Below, in pieces: positions 39,981 to 49,215 of a DNA stretch of 53,590 nt. The notes beneath the pieces are model-generated. The model searched no databases. It was not told where the DNA came from and saw nothing but the letters and a program-made list of their open reading frames with translations. The DNA lies in the NCBI GenBank assembly GCA_029779755.1, contig JAKOZZ010000012.1:1-53590 (forward strand), read 5' to 3'. Within the stretch, counting starts at the first letter, position 1; the number at the start of each line of letters is the position of its first letter. The stretch is from Pseudomonadota bacterium (GTDB lineage: Bacteria; Pseudomonadota; Gammaproteobacteria; Burkholderiales; Burkholderiaceae_E). The translations under genes were made by a program, and so were the position numbers.

Positions 39981-40020
39981 GAGTCCGGGCGAGCAGGTGC
40001 GTCGGCGTGCCGGCCGTGCC

Positions 40021-41472
40021 TCAGGGGTTGAACGTGATCAGCCGTTCCTCGGTCACTTCCCGGATCGCGTAGCCGGGGCCTTCGTGACCATAGCCGCTCT
40101 CCTTGACGCCGCCGAACGGCATCGCGTCGGCGCGGCTGCTCGAGGTCTCGTTGATGTGCACCGCGCCGAAGCGCAGCGTGCGCGCGGCCTTCAGCGCCTT
40201 GTCGATGTTGCTGCTGAAGAAGCCCGCGGCCAGTCCGTACGGGCTGTCGTTGGCGCCGGCGATGGCCGCGTCCAGGTCGGTGAACGGGATCGCCGAGACG
40301 ATCGGCCCGAAGGCCTCGCGGTCGATCACCTTCATGTGCCGCTGCGTGCCGGTCAGCACCGTGGGCGCATAGACGGAGCGGTCGCGCGTGCCGCCGCAGG
40401 CGGTCTCGGCGCCCTCGGCGCGCGCCTCGTCGACCCAGCGCTCGATGCGCTCGGCCGACTCGGGCGAGATCAGCGGCCCCACGCGCGTCTCGGGGCGCCG
40501 CGGATCGCCGGCCGGCAAGGCCTCGGCCGCCTTTGCCAGACGCGCGACCAGTTCGTCGGCGATCGATGCCTCCACGAACAGCCGCTGCACCGACGTGCAC
40601 ACCTGGCCGGCCTTGCGGAACGCCGCGTTGGCGATCTTCGGCACCGCGCGCTCCAGGTCGGCGTCGGCGCACACGATCACGCTGGCGATGCTGCCCAGCT
40701 CGAGCTGGGTCCTGCGCAGGCCCGCGCCCTGCTGGATCAGGCGGCCCACCCGCGTGCTGCCGGTGAACGTGTAGAACGCCACGACGGGCTCCTCCAGCAG
40801 CCAGGTGCCGACGGTGTCGCCGCCGCCGTGCACCAGCGCCAGCAGCTCGGGGGGCAGGCCCGCCTCGAGCAGTGCCTTGCACAGGAACGCCGACGACAGC
40901 GGCGCCAGCGCCGACGGCTTGAGCACCACGCCGTTGCCGCCGGCCAGCGCCGGCGCCACCTTGTGGATCACGGTGTTGAGCGGCGAGTTGAACGGCGTGA
41001 TCGCGCACACCACGCCCAGCGGCACGCGGATCGTGAAGCCCAGGCGGTTGTGCTGGCCCGCGCTGGCGCCGAAGCACACGGTCTCGCCGACCAGCCGCGT
41101 GGCCTCCTCGGCCGACAGCTGCAGCGTGACCTTGGCGCGATCGACCTCGTTCTGGGCGTCGGCCTGCGTGAAGCCGGCCTCGGCGATCATCAGGTCGACC
41201 AGCGCGGCGCGGTCGCGTTCGAGCAGGTCGGCCGTCGTCCGCAGCACCCGGGCCCGGTCGACCGGCGCCAGCAGGGCCCGCTGCGATGCCGCGTGCGTGG
41301 CCGCCACCGCGTCGGCGACCTGTTCGCGGGTCGCCTGGTCGACGTGTGCGATCACGTGGCCGCCGTACTTGTCGTGCACCGGCAGGCGGTGCTCGCCGGT
41401 CAGCCAGCGGCCGGCGATCAGCGTGCCGACGGGGGGCAGGTGAAGCGCGGGATGGGCGGAGGTGTGGGTCAT
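40021..41472 (-). CDS. NAD(P)-dependent aldehyde dehydrogenase
   Basis: This 483-residue enzyme has ITPFNSPLN, the cofactor lysine in VVLKPSALAPLSS, the general-base glutamate in LELGSIASVIV, and the catalytic cysteine in KAGQVCTSVQRLFVE. The N-terminus GTLIAGRWLTGEHRLPVHDKYGGHVIA is usual. It most resembles semialdehyde dehydrogenases of the succinate/phosphonoacetaldehyde type, but the substrate cannot be fixed. I chose the ATG at 41472 because the extra 20 upstream residues look unconserved. It is flanked by repeat arrays on both sides. Confidence 0.9.
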   Translation of the reverse strand: MTHTSAHPALHLPPVGTLIAGRWLTGEHRLPVHDKYGGHVIAHVDQATREQVADAVAATHAASQRALLAPVDRARVLRTTADLLERDRAALVDLMIAEAGFTQADAQNEVDRAKVTLQLSAEEATRLVGETVCFGASAGQHNRLGFTIRVPLGVVCAITPFNSPLNTVIHKVAPALAGGNGVVLKPSALAPLSSAFLCKALLEAGLPPELLALVHGGGDTVGTWLLEEPVVAFYTFTGSTRVGRLIQQGAGLRRTQLELGSIASVIVCADADLERAVPKIANAAFRKAGQVCTSVQRLFVEASIADELVARLAKAAEALPAGDPRRPETRVGPLISPESAERIERWVDEARAEGAETACGGTRDRSVYAPTVLTGTQRHMKVIDREAFGPIVSAIPFTDLDAAIAGANDSPYGLAAGFFSSNIDKALKAARTLRFGAVHINETSSSRADAMPFGGVKESGYGHEGPGYAIREVTEERLITFNP

Positions 41473-41550
41473 GGGCGTTCCCGGGTAGGAAGGGGCGGCG
41501 ATCGGATGACGCGAAGGGATTGGTCGGGTCAATCGGTCGAATGGGTCGGT

Positions 41551-41613
41551 CGGATGGCTCGGATGGCTCGGATGGCTCGGATGGCTCGGATGGCTCGGAT
41601 GGCTCGGATGGCT
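41551..41613. repeat. Seven exact copies of a 9-bp unit
   Basis: CGGATGGCT is repeated seven times without error, with decayed GGTCGG-type copies just before (about 41520-41550). It lies between the aldehyde dehydrogenase start and the MBL hydrolase stop. Perfect copies suggest recent expansion, making this a likely length-variable locus. Confidence 0.9.
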
Positions 41614-41629
41614 CGGACGCCGGGTGGCG

Positions 41630-42451
41630 CTACGGCATCAGCGGCGACGGCATCAGCGGCGCCACATCGAGTCGAACCGCGAAGCCAGCACTCACGTCGT
41701 TTGCAGGCGGATACATGCGCAGCACCAGCGGATCATGGCCCGGCACCACGTGGGCGGGGGTGTCGGCCAGCGCCACCACCCGGCGCAGCGCCTGCAGGTA
41801 GGCGTCGACGTGCACCACCACCGGGAACGGGTTGCGCGTCGTCGCATTGGCGAAGTAGTGCATGGCGTCCGACGCCAGCACCACCCGGCCACGCGTCGTG
41901 TTCACCCGCACCACCTGCAGCCCGGGGGTGTGGCCGCCCATGTGGTGCACGGTGATGCCCGGCGCCACCGTGAAGTCGTCGTCGCTGAAGCGCAGCCGCC
42001 CGCCGTACAGCGCGCGCAGCATCGCGCACACCTGGTCGATGTCGTACGGGCGGCGCAGCACCGGCTCGCACATGCACGGCCCGGTGGCGTGCGTCATCTC
42101 GCGCGGGTGCACGTGCAGCGTGGCGTTCGGGAAGCGGTCGAAGTTGCCGGCGTGATCCCAGTGCATGTGGGTGACGATCAGGTCGGTGACGGCTGCCGGG
42201 TCCAGTCCGAGCGCCCGCAGGCCGTCGGCCGGGCAGCGTTCGAAGTCGTGCCCGCGCGCCCGGCAGGTGCCTGCGTTGGCCCCGCCGTCGATCAGGATCA
42301 CCCGGCCGTCGCGCACCGCGGCCCACACGAAGAAGTCCAGCGGCAGCGGACCGTCGTGCACGTCGTGCTGCATCAGGAAGCTGTCGCGCGCAGTGCGCCG
42401 TGGGTTCGACGCATAGCGGACGGCGAAGAGTGCGTAGCAGGGGTCGGTCAT
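41630..42451 (-). CDS. MBL-fold hydrolase, N-acyl-homoserine-lactonase-like
   Basis: This 273-residue metallo-beta-lactamase-fold protein has the zinc motif H95-M-H-W-D-H100 in THMHWDHAGN, with further ligands in VHPREM, HMGGHTPGLQ and VLASDAMHYF. The spacing and the FFVWAAVRDGRVILIDGGANAGT strand resemble AHL lactonases, but this group also contains hydrolases of other lactones and esters. Its place between tcuB and an aldehyde dehydrogenase suggests a catabolic role, such as lactone opening, more than quorum quenching. Confidence 0.82.
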   Translation of the reverse strand: MTDPCYALFAVRYASNPRRTARDSFLMQHDVHDGPLPLDFFVWAAVRDGRVILIDGGANAGTCRARGHDFERCPADGLRALGLDPAAVTDLIVTHMHWDHAGNFDRFPNATLHVHPREMTHATGPCMCEPVLRRPYDIDQVCAMLRALYGGRLRFSDDDFTVAPGITVHHMGGHTPGLQVVRVNTTRGRVVLASDAMHYFANATTRNPFPVVVHVDAYLQALRRVVALADTPAHVVPGHDPLVLRMYPPANDVSAGFAVRLDVAPLMPSPLMP

Positions 42452-42508
42452 CGCGTCGTGATCCTCGTCGCCATCGTCAGGGTGCCGGCCCGGGCGCTGC
42501 CGCCCGGG

Positions 42509-43798
42509 TCAGTCCGATCCGAGCTGCAGCCGGCTCGGCTGGCGCTTCTCGATCGCGAACTTCAGCAGCGCCGCGCAGCGGTACACGCCGTGCGCGAACT
42601 TGCCGTAGGGCAGGGTGGCGAACAGCGCCATCACCACGCCCAGGTGCACGGCCAGCAGCAGCGCCATCGCCGACGTGTCGCGCCAGGCCAGCAGCGCCAG
42701 ACCGGTGGCGCTGGTCAGCAGCAGCAGTGCGATGAAGCCGCGGTCCATCGGCCGCTGTGCCGGGTCGCCCTGCAGCGGATGACGGCGCAGGTTCAGCCAC
42801 AGCAGACCGGCGGGCCCGATCAGCAGGCCGATGCCGCCCACGGTGCCCAGCAGCACCGGCAGGCTGGTGACCGGGTAGGGCGCCGGCAGGCCGAGCGCGT
42901 AGTGGTACAGCGTGGCCACCGAGGTCGCCGCGAAGCACAGGCCGAAGCCGTAGAAGGTCAGGTGATGGAAGCGGCGTCGCCACGGCGAGAACGCGTCGTC
43001 GGCGTCGTTGCAGCCGTCGCCGTGGCCGCCGTCGAGGTACTTCAGCCGCAGCGCGCTGGACGTGGCCTCGAGAATGGCCTCGCGCTGCGTGCCGGCGTCC
43101 GTCTCGGGCAGGTCGGGGTCGTTGGGCATGCCGCGCCAGAAGCGCGCCAGGCCGATCGACAGTGCCAGCGCCGCGAAGCCGAACACGCTGCCGAACAGCG
43201 CCACCAGCGTGTCGTGCGGAAACACTGCGTAGAAGTTGCCGGCCATCGGCGCGTGCCACAGCGAACCGGTCGACGCGACCGCGAGGATCAGGAACAGGGC
43301 CAGCCCCGCGGCCAGCGCCAGCGCCACGGTCAGGCCGTTGCGCCGGTACAGGCCGCCGAACGCCGACGGCCACGCGTGGTCCGCATAGGTGCGGCCGCGC
43401 ACCCGCGCCATCGCCTGCGGCACGCTGACGGCGAACTCGTGCGGCGGCGCGTACTGGCAGGCGTGCAGGCAGGCGCCGCAGTTGTGGCACAGGTTGGCCA
43501 GGTAGTGGGCGTCGGCGCGGTCGAACTCGAGGCGCCGCGTCATCGCGGGGAACACCGCGCAGAAGCCTTCGCAGTAGCGGCACGCATTGCAGATCTGCAG
43601 CACGCGCGCCACCTCCGCCGTGTCGGCGTCGTGGGGGGCAGCGCCGCGGCCGCCGCGGCCGTGGTGGCCGCCATGATCGTCGTGGCCGTCGTGGCCGTCG
43701 TGCGCCGGTCGGCCCGGCGTGCCCGAAGACCTCGAAGTGCCCGAAGCCCCCGCGGCCAGCGCGGCCGCCTCGCGCGTCAGTGCGTCAAGCGAGGACAT
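42509..43798 (-). CDS. tcuB: Tricarballylate utilisation protein TcuB, with histidine-rich N-terminus
   Basis: This 429-residue membrane protein carries two iron-sulfur cysteine sets ([11 protein letters not shown] at about 70-80 and [11 protein letters not shown]) and about six membrane helices. TcuB re-oxidises the flavin of TcuA and passes electrons to quinone. The first 60 residues are unusual, with His at 33, 36, 39, 42, 45 and 46 in a run of HDGHD-type repeats, which looks metal-binding. The start overlaps the tcuA end by 14 bp. It lies 57 bp upstream of the MBL gene on the same strand. Confidence 0.88.
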   Translation of the reverse strand: MSSLDALTREAAALAAGASGTSRSSGTPGRPAHDGHDGHDDHGGHHGRGGRGAAPHDADTAEVARVLQICNACRYCEGFCAVFPAMTRRLEFDRADAHYLANLCHNCGACLHACQYAPPHEFAVSVPQAMARVRGRTYADHAWPSAFGGLYRRNGLTVALALAAGLALFLILAVASTGSLWHAPMAGNFYAVFPHDTLVALFGSVFGFAALALSIGLARFWRGMPNDPDLPETDAGTQREAILEATSSALRLKYLDGGHGDGCNDADDAFSPWRRRFHHLTFYGFGLCFAATSVATLYHYALGLPAPYPVTSLPVLLGTVGGIGLLIGPAGLLWLNLRRHPLQGDPAQRPMDRGFIALLLLTSATGLALLAWRDTSAMALLLAVHLGVVMALFATLPYGKFAHGVYRCAALLKFAIEKRQPSRLQLGSD

Positions 43799-45248
43799 CG
43801 TGTGCTCCCTTCATGCTGGTCTCGAACGCCGACGCGCCCGCGCCGAGCGCCACGCCGGCGGCCTGCGTGCCCGCGATGCGGCCGAACGCGGTGCCGATCG
43901 ACATGCCCACACCCGCGGTGTAGCCCTTGCCCAGCACGTTGCCGGCCATCATCTCGCCGGCGACGAACAGGTTCGGGCTGCACTGCCCGCCGAAGAACAC
44001 CGAGGCGCGCTCGTCGGTCTTCAGGCCCAGATAGGTGAAGGTGACGCCCGGCCGCACCGGGTAGGCGGTGAACGGCGGGACGTCGATCGGGCGCGCCCAG
44101 TGCGTCTTCGGCGGCGTCAGACCCTCGGTGCGGCAGTCGTCGAGCGCGGTGTGGTCGAAGGTGCCGACGCGGCAGGCGGCGTTGAACCGCTCCACGGTGC
44201 GCACGAACACCGCCTCGTCCAGGCCGAGCTTGCGGGCCAGTTCGGGCAACGTGCCGGCGGTGGTGCCCGGGAACACCGGCGGCATGAAGCGCCCGACGGC
44301 CTTGGCGTCGATGATCGAGTAGCCGATCTGGCCCGGCTGCAGGGCCACCAGCCGGCCCCAGATCGCATAGCGCTTGGGCCAGAAGTCCTCGCCCTCGTCG
44401 TAGAAGCGTTCGGCGTTGCGGTTGACGACCACGCCCAGCGACACGCAGTCGATGCGCGTGCAGATGCCGCCGTCGTACAGCGGCGCCCGCGCGTCGATCG
44501 CCACGCAGTGCGCCTGCGTCGGGTCGCCGATCGAGTCGGCGCCGGCGTCGAGCATGAACTTGAGCACCGTGCCCATGTTGTAGCGCGTGCCGCGGATCAG
44601 GAAGTTGTCGACCGGCCATTCGCCGTCGGCGTTGCGTCCCCAGGCTTCGCGCATCCAGGGGATGTTCGACTCGAAGCCGCCGGCGGCGAGCACGCAGCTG
44701 CGGGCCTCGAAGCGCTCGTGCCGCACCGTGCCGTCGGCGTCGGTGCGGGCCACGCGCGCGGCGACGAAGCGGCCGCCGTCGAGCTCGATCGCGTCGACCG
44801 GCGCGTCGTAGTGCACCTGCACGCCCAGCCGCTCGGCGCTGCGGTAGTACGCGTTGACCAGTGCCTTGCCGCCGCCCATGAAGAACGCGTTGGTGCGCGC
44901 CACGTGCAGCGCGCCCGACAGCGGCGGCTGGAAGTGCACGCCGTGGCTGCGCATCCAGTCGCGACAGGTCGACGACGCGCGGATCACCAGCCGGGCCAGG
45001 CGCTCGTCGGTGAGGCCGCCGGTCACCTTCAGCAGGTCCTGCCAGTACTCCTCCTCGGGGTAGGCCTCGACCAGCACGTCCTGCGGCGCATCGTGCATGC
45101 AGCGCAGGTTGCGCACGTGCTGCGAATTGCCTCCCCGCCAGGCCCGCGGTGCGGCCTCGAGCATCGTCACCGAAGCGCCCGCCTCGCGCGCCATCAGCGC
45201 GGCGCACAGGGCGGCGTTGCCGCCGCCGATCACCAGTACGTCGACCAT
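43785..45248 (-). CDS. tcuA: FAD-dependent tricarballylate dehydrogenase TcuA
   Basis: This 487-residue flavoprotein opens with the FAD loop [30 protein letters not shown] and has [22 protein letters not shown] and the C-terminal FAD segment [35 protein letters not shown], as in the fumarate-reductase/TcuA family. TcuA oxidises tricarballylate to cis-aconitate. Relatives act on other polycarboxylates, so the exact substrate is inferred. The ATG at 45248 begins exactly at the FAD-binding strand; more upstream sequence in frame is low-complexity. First gene of the minus-strand run. Confidence 0.88.
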   Translation of the reverse strand: MVDVLVIGGGNAALCAALMAREAGASVTMLEAAPRAWRGGNSQHVRNLRCMHDAPQDVLVEAYPEEEYWQDLLKVTGGLTDERLARLVIRASSTCRDWMRSHGVHFQPPLSGALHVARTNAFFMGGGKALVNAYYRSAERLGVQVHYDAPVDAIELDGGRFVAARVARTDADGTVRHERFEARSCVLAAGGFESNIPWMREAWGRNADGEWPVDNFLIRGTRYNMGTVLKFMLDAGADSIGDPTQAHCVAIDARAPLYDGGICTRIDCVSLGVVVNRNAERFYDEGEDFWPKRYAIWGRLVALQPGQIGYSIIDAKAVGRFMPPVFPGTTAGTLPELARKLGLDEAVFVRTVERFNAACRVGTFDHTALDDCRTEGLTPPKTHWARPIDVPPFTAYPVRPGVTFTYLGLKTDERASVFFGGQCSPNLFVAGEMMAGNVLGKGYTAGVGMSIGTAFGRIAGTQAAGVALGAGASAFETSMKGAHDVLA

Positions 45249-45340
45249 CGTGTGTCCAGGGAAATGCCGGACCGCAAGAGTAGGCGTCGCGCGGGCCGCG
45301 CGCCAGTCGGGCGTTTCGGGCGCGGGGGATCGTGCACTTT

Positions 45341-45394
45341 GAAGCGCGCAGGGTGAAGCGCGCAAGGTGAGGCGAGCAGGGTGAAGCGCGCGGA
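45341..45394. repeat. 14-bp tandem repeat, about 3.8 copies
   Basis: Units GAAGCGCGCAGGGT (45341), GAAGCGCGCAAGGT (45355), GAGGCGAGCAGGGT (45369) and a partial copy (45383) lie upstream of tcuA. Confidence 0.8.
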
Positions 45395-45446
45395 GACCGG
45401 TGTTCAGTGGGCCGGGGGCGGAGACCGGCGTGCAGCGGACCGCGCA
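45391..45446. repeat. 28-bp tandem duplication
   Basis: Two adjacent 28-bp copies beginning CGGAGACCGG (45391 and 45419) differ at several positions. They abut the 14-bp array, so the 294-bp gap between tcuA and the next gene is largely repeat sequence. Confidence 0.7.
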
Positions 45447-45542
45447 TGCGCGCATGGCGGCGCCGTTGGCCGGGCGCGCGCGAGGCGGCCGGCGCACCGG
45501 TCCGGCAGGATGGGCGCCTGTCGGGGCGCCGCGCCGTGCGAA

Positions 45543-46049
45543 CTACCGGCCGTTCTGGGAATCGTGCGCCGACGGGCGCGAGGTCGGGGCGTCGGTGGAG
45601 GCCGCGCCCGGCGGCGCCGCGGGCGCTTCGCGGATGAAGTCGCCGTCGATGATCTCGCCGTCGGCAGGCGCGGACCGTCGGTACATGCCCGCACCCGGCG
45701 GCACCGGCCCGGCCCCCGGATGCCCGGTGCGCTGTTGCTCCGCCTGCTGCTGCATCTGCTCCATCTGCGCGCGCAGCTGGCGCCGCAGCGCGCGGGTCTG
45801 CCACCACAGCCACCCGCCGACGGCGGCGCCCACCACCAGCAGCACCACGAAGAGGGCGGCCGAGAACACCAGCGCGCCCACCAGGGCCACGCCGCCGACC
45901 ACCCAGGTGAGCACCTTGGCCAGCGGTCCGCCGGCGCCCGTCGGGCCACCGCGCCCCGGGGCGCCGCCGCTTCCGGGGGCGTCGCCCGAACCCGGGGCGC
46001 CACCGGAGGCGGTCAGGCGGAACACTTTGTCGTCGATCGGCATGTTCAT
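45543..46049 (-). CDS. Small membrane protein of unknown function
   Basis: This 168-residue protein starts MNMPIDDKVFRLTA, followed by a Gly/Pro/Ser-rich stretch of about 30 residues and a hydrophobic hairpin (about 43-82, two membrane helices). A short charged/Gln-rich coil (RRQLRAQMEQMQQQAEQQR) comes next, then an acidic motif DGEIIDGDFIRE. I do not recognise a family. The codon pattern and ordered layout make it credible as a gene. It is divergent from the racemase-family gene 148 bp away, so they may share a control region. Confidence 0.6.
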   Translation of the reverse strand: MNMPIDDKVFRLTASGGAPGSGDAPGSGGAPGRGGPTGAGGPLAKVLTWVVGGVALVGALVFSAALFVVLLVVGAAVGGWLWWQTRALRRQLRAQMEQMQQQAEQQRTGHPGAGPVPPGAGMYRRSAPADGEIIDGDFIREAPAAPPGAASTDAPTSRPSAHDSQNGR

Positions 46050-46197
46050 GGTCCTGCGTCGTGCGGCGCGCCCGGTCCTGACCGCGCCGAGGCGCTATTC
46101 TGCGCCTGCCCGGACGCGACGACGCCCCGACGGCCACGACAGCCCGGCGCCCGGAACCGCACGCTGCCGCGCGTCCCCGAACGAAGGAGCCTTCCCG

Positions 46198-47346
46198 ATG
46201 AAGATCACCCGCACCACCGCGATCCCGCTCTCGTATCGCCTGCCCGAAGGCAGCACGGTGCGGCTGGGCATCGGCGCCACCTCCAAGCGCGACACCATCA
46301 TCGTGCGCGTCGAGACCGACGCCGGCCTCACCGGCTACGGCGAGGCGCATCCGGGCCGCAGCCCCGGCGCGGTCGTCAGCCTGATCAACAGCACGCTGCA
46401 TCCGATGATCGCGGGCATGGACGCCTGCGACGTGGTGGGCGTGTTCGCGCGGGTCAACCGCATGCAGCTCTCCAGCCACGGCCTGGGCGCTGCCGCCGCG
46501 CTGGCGGTGTCGGGCATCGACATGGCCTTGTGGGACATCCGCGGCAAGGCCACGGACATGCCGCTCTACCAGATGCTGGGCGGCAGCCGCAAGCGCGTGC
46601 CCGCATACGCCGGCGGCATCTCGATGGGCTTCCAGGCGCCCGCCGGCCTGGTCGACGAAGCGCGCGAGTACGTCGCCCGCGGCTACCGGGCCGTCAAGCT
46701 GCGCCTGGGCGACACGCCGCGCGACGACATCGCGCGCGTGCAGGCGGTGCGCGCCGCGCTCGGCGACGACATCGAGATCCTCACCGACGCCAACACCAAC
46801 TACACGGTGGCCGACGCGCGCCGCGTGATCCCGGCGCTGGCCGAGGCGCGCGTGGCCTGGCTCGAGGAGCCGTTCGGCTGCAACGACTGGGCGGCGTATC
46901 GCGCGGGCGCGGCGATCTCGCCGCTGGTGCCGCTGGCGGCCGGCGAGAACCACTACACGCGCTTCGAGTTCGCCCGCATGGTCGAGGAGCGCGCAGTGCA
47001 GATCGTGCAGCCCGACCTGTCCAAGGCGGGCGGCATCACCGAGGCCATGCGCATCGCCGCGATCGCGTCCGCGTGGGGTCTGCCGGTGCATCCGCACAGC
47101 TCGGCCACCGGCCTGAACCATGCGGTGTCGATCCACTTCCTCGCCGCGCTCGACAACGGCGGCTACTTCGAGGCCTGCGTGTCGAAGTTCAACCCGCTGC
47201 GCGACATGTTCGGCACGGCCTTCGAGATCGGCGCCGACGGGTGCGTGGCGCCGCTGGACCGGCCGGGCATCGGGCTGGAGGTGGACGAGCGCGTGTTCGC
47301 GCAGTATCCGGCGATCGACGGGCCGGGGTACGTGGTGCGGTTCTGA
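46198..47346 (+). CDS. Mandelate racemase/muconate lactonizing enzyme family protein
   Basis: This 382-residue enolase-superfamily enzyme has Mg ligands D197 (LTDANTNY), E223 (WLEEPF) and E250 (AGENHY), and a probable Asp-His dyad D273/H300 (QPDLSK; HPHSS), as in the mandelate racemase subgroup. The usual K-x-K motif is K167-L-R169, so the second lysine is arginine. It should act on a hydroxy acid or sugar acid by removing an alpha proton. Whether it racemises or dehydrates is not clear. GAAGGAG sits before the ATG. Confidence 0.87.
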   Translation: MKITRTTAIPLSYRLPEGSTVRLGIGATSKRDTIIVRVETDAGLTGYGEAHPGRSPGAVVSLINSTLHPMIAGMDACDVVGVFARVNRMQLSSHGLGAAAALAVSGIDMALWDIRGKATDMPLYQMLGGSRKRVPAYAGGISMGFQAPAGLVDEAREYVARGYRAVKLRLGDTPRDDIARVQAVRAALGDDIEILTDANTNYTVADARRVIPALAEARVAWLEEPFGCNDWAAYRAGAAISPLVPLAAGENHYTRFEFARMVEERAVQIVQPDLSKAGGITEAMRIAAIASAWGLPVHPHSSATGLNHAVSIHFLAALDNGGYFEACVSKFNPLRDMFGTAFEIGADGCVAPLDRPGIGLEVDERVFAQYPAIDGPGYVVRF

Positions 47347-47526
47347 GGGCTTCGCCGGGGTCCGGCGTCCGGCGACCGGCGTCCGCAGGCGGCGATGTCC
47401 GTCCGTGCCGGACGTACTTTGGACGTATTGTCCGCCGCCCGGTGCGCGCGATAGCGTGAGTCCCTCGCTCGGAGGTCCGCACCCGGATGCCGGTTGCGCC
47501 TCCCACGCACCCGAGGAGATCGCATC

Positions 47527-48252
47527 ATGCCCCTGCTTCGTACCGGCTCCCGCGGACCCGACGTCGTCGCCCTCCAGAACGCGCTGAACCGCGCGCTGGT
47601 CCCCAACCCCGGCCTGACGGCCGACGGCGTCTTCGGCGCGCGCACCGATGCCGCCGTGCGCGCGTTCCAGACCCAGCGCCGCATCGCGGCCGACGGTGTG
47701 GTCGGCCCGATCACCCAGTGCGTGCTGCGCGGCGGCCCGCGCAATCCGCCCACGGTGCACGGCGTGCGCCGCATCCCGCAGCCCACGCCGAGCACCTGCT
47801 GGGCGGCCGCCACCGCCATGCTCAAGAACTCCACCGTGCCGGCCGTGATCGCGGCCACGCCGCCGCACCTGGTCTCCGGCACGGGCGGCACGCCCAACTT
47901 CTCCGAGCGGGCCGACAACGTCAGCGGCAACCAGGAGTTCGCGCGCGCCCATGGCCTGCGCTACCACGCACCGCAAAGCTGGATGGTGTCGGCCTTCGCT
48001 GCGCTGATCCAGAGCGGACCGGCGATGCTCTCGATGCTCTGGAACGCCGGCGAGTACACGGCCGGGCTCGGCTCGTCGGGGCACCGGGTCGTCGTCTACG
48101 GCATCGACACCGACGGCGATCCCACCGGCATGGGCACGCTGCTGCACATCCACGACCCCTGGGCGCCCAACGTCGGCAAGACCTTCCAGAAGAGCTACTA
48201 CGCGCTCGTCAACGAGACGCCGTGCTTCACGTACGGGGTGTTCACGCGATGA
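47527..48252 (+). CDS. Peptidoglycan-binding domain fused to papain-like cysteine protease
   Basis: This 241-residue protein has an N-terminal peptidoglycan-binding-1 domain (about 1-65, GSRGPDVVALQNALN and GADGVFGARTDAAVRAFQ-type motifs) and a papain-like domain resembling the AvrRpt2/C70 group. C91 lies in TPSTCWAAATAML, H186 in SSGHRVVVYGI and D210 in HIHDPWAP. All three catalytic residues are in the expected order. No signal peptide is visible. GAGGAG lies about 8 nt before the ATG. The stop overlaps the start of the next gene by 4 nt (ATGA). Confidence 0.82.
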   Translation: MPLLRTGSRGPDVVALQNALNRALVPNPGLTADGVFGARTDAAVRAFQTQRRIAADGVVGPITQCVLRGGPRNPPTVHGVRRIPQPTPSTCWAAATAMLKNSTVPAVIAATPPHLVSGTGGTPNFSERADNVSGNQEFARAHGLRYHAPQSWMVSAFAALIQSGPAMLSMLWNAGEYTAGLGSSGHRVVVYGIDTDGDPTGMGTLLHIHDPWAPNVGKTFQKSYYALVNETPCFTYGVFTR

Positions 48253-49073
48253 CCGTCACGCTGCAGGACAAGGGCGCCGCCTTCGCCGCGCTGCACGAGG
48301 CGCCCGGCGTGCTGCTGCTCGCCAACGCCTGGGATGCCGGCTCGGCGCGCATCCTCGCCGGGCTCGGCTACCGCGCGCTGGCCACGTCCAGCGGCGCGAT
48401 CGCCGGCGTGTTCGGCCGCCGCGACGGCGGCCTCTCGCGCGACGAAGCGCTGGCCGCCGCCGGCGCCATCGCCGCCGCCACCGATCTGCCGGTGTCGGCC
48501 GATCTCGAGAACGGCTTCGGCCACGCGCCCGGCGAAGTCGCACACACCATCACGCTGGCCGGCGCGGCCGGGCTGGTGGGCGCGTCGATCGAGGACGCCA
48601 GCGGCGACCCGGCACAGCCGATCTACCCGCTCGAGCAGGCGGTCGAGCGCATCGCCGCCGCGGCCGAGGCCGCGCGGGCGCTGCCGTTCCGGTTCATGCT
48701 CGCCGGGCGCGCCGAGAACTGGCTGCGCGGCCGGCCCGATCTCGACGACACGATCCGTCGCCTGCAGGCCTTCGAGCGTGCCGGCGCCGACCTGCTGTTC
48801 GCGCCCGGTCTGCCCGATCTCGACGCGGTGCGCACCGTCTGCGCGTCGCTGAGCCGGCCGTTCAACTTCATGGTCGGCATGCCCGGCCGCTCGTTCAGCG
48901 TGGCCGAGCTCGAGGCGGCCGGCGTGCGCCGCATCAGCCTGGCCTCCACGCTCTACCGCGCCGCCATGAGCGGGCTGATCGGTGCGGCGCGCGAGGCGCT
49001 GGAGGCGGGCACCTTCGGCTACCTGGAGCGCGGTCTGCCGGGCGCGGAGATCAGCCGACACATGCGGGGATGA
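48249..49073 (+). CDS. Isocitrate lyase/PEP mutase family protein
   Basis: This 274-residue TIM-barrel protein has LLLANAWDAGSARILAGLGYRALATSSGAIA, SADLENGFGHAPGEV (Mg-site acid region) and GLVGASIEDASGD, as in the PEP mutase/isocitrate lyase superfamily. The KKCGH-type loop of isocitrate lyase is absent, so it is not that enzyme. Members of this short branch include oxaloacetate decarboxylase-like and carboxyphosphonoenolpyruvate-type enzymes. The reaction is unknown. The ATG at 48249 overlaps the preceding stop by 4 nt. Confidence 0.85.
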   Translation: MTVTLQDKGAAFAALHEAPGVLLLANAWDAGSARILAGLGYRALATSSGAIAGVFGRRDGGLSRDEALAAAGAIAAATDLPVSADLENGFGHAPGEVAHTITLAGAAGLVGASIEDASGDPAQPIYPLEQAVERIAAAAEAARALPFRFMLAGRAENWLRGRPDLDDTIRRLQAFERAGADLLFAPGLPDLDAVRTVCASLSRPFNFMVGMPGRSFSVAELEAAGVRRISLASTLYRAAMSGLIGAAREALEAGTFGYLERGLPGAEISRHMRG

Positions 49074-49215
49074 GCCGGTAGACCCGGGGAAGCGCCGTCC
49101 TCCGGGCCTGCGCGCGCGGCGCGGCTCACCGGTGCACCCTGCTGCCGCGACGGAATCCGCAGCGCCCCGCGCCCATGCGCGCTACGATCGGGCTCCCCTC
49201 TTCGTATCGAGCGCC

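Noticed and set aside
38719-41472. Phosphonate degradation cluster (phosphonoacetaldehyde dehydrogenase with a PhnA-like hydrolase at 37081-38691)
   Set aside because: The resemblance is only at superfamily level. The hydrolase is on the opposite strand, seems to lack its nucleophile, and no phosphonate transporter or transaminase is present.
43777-48153. 1458-codon open frame on the minus strand covering tcuA to the papain-like gene
   Set aside because: It runs through several genes on both strands in shadow frames and has no domain signature. The tcuA frame on the same strand shows clear FAD motifs instead.
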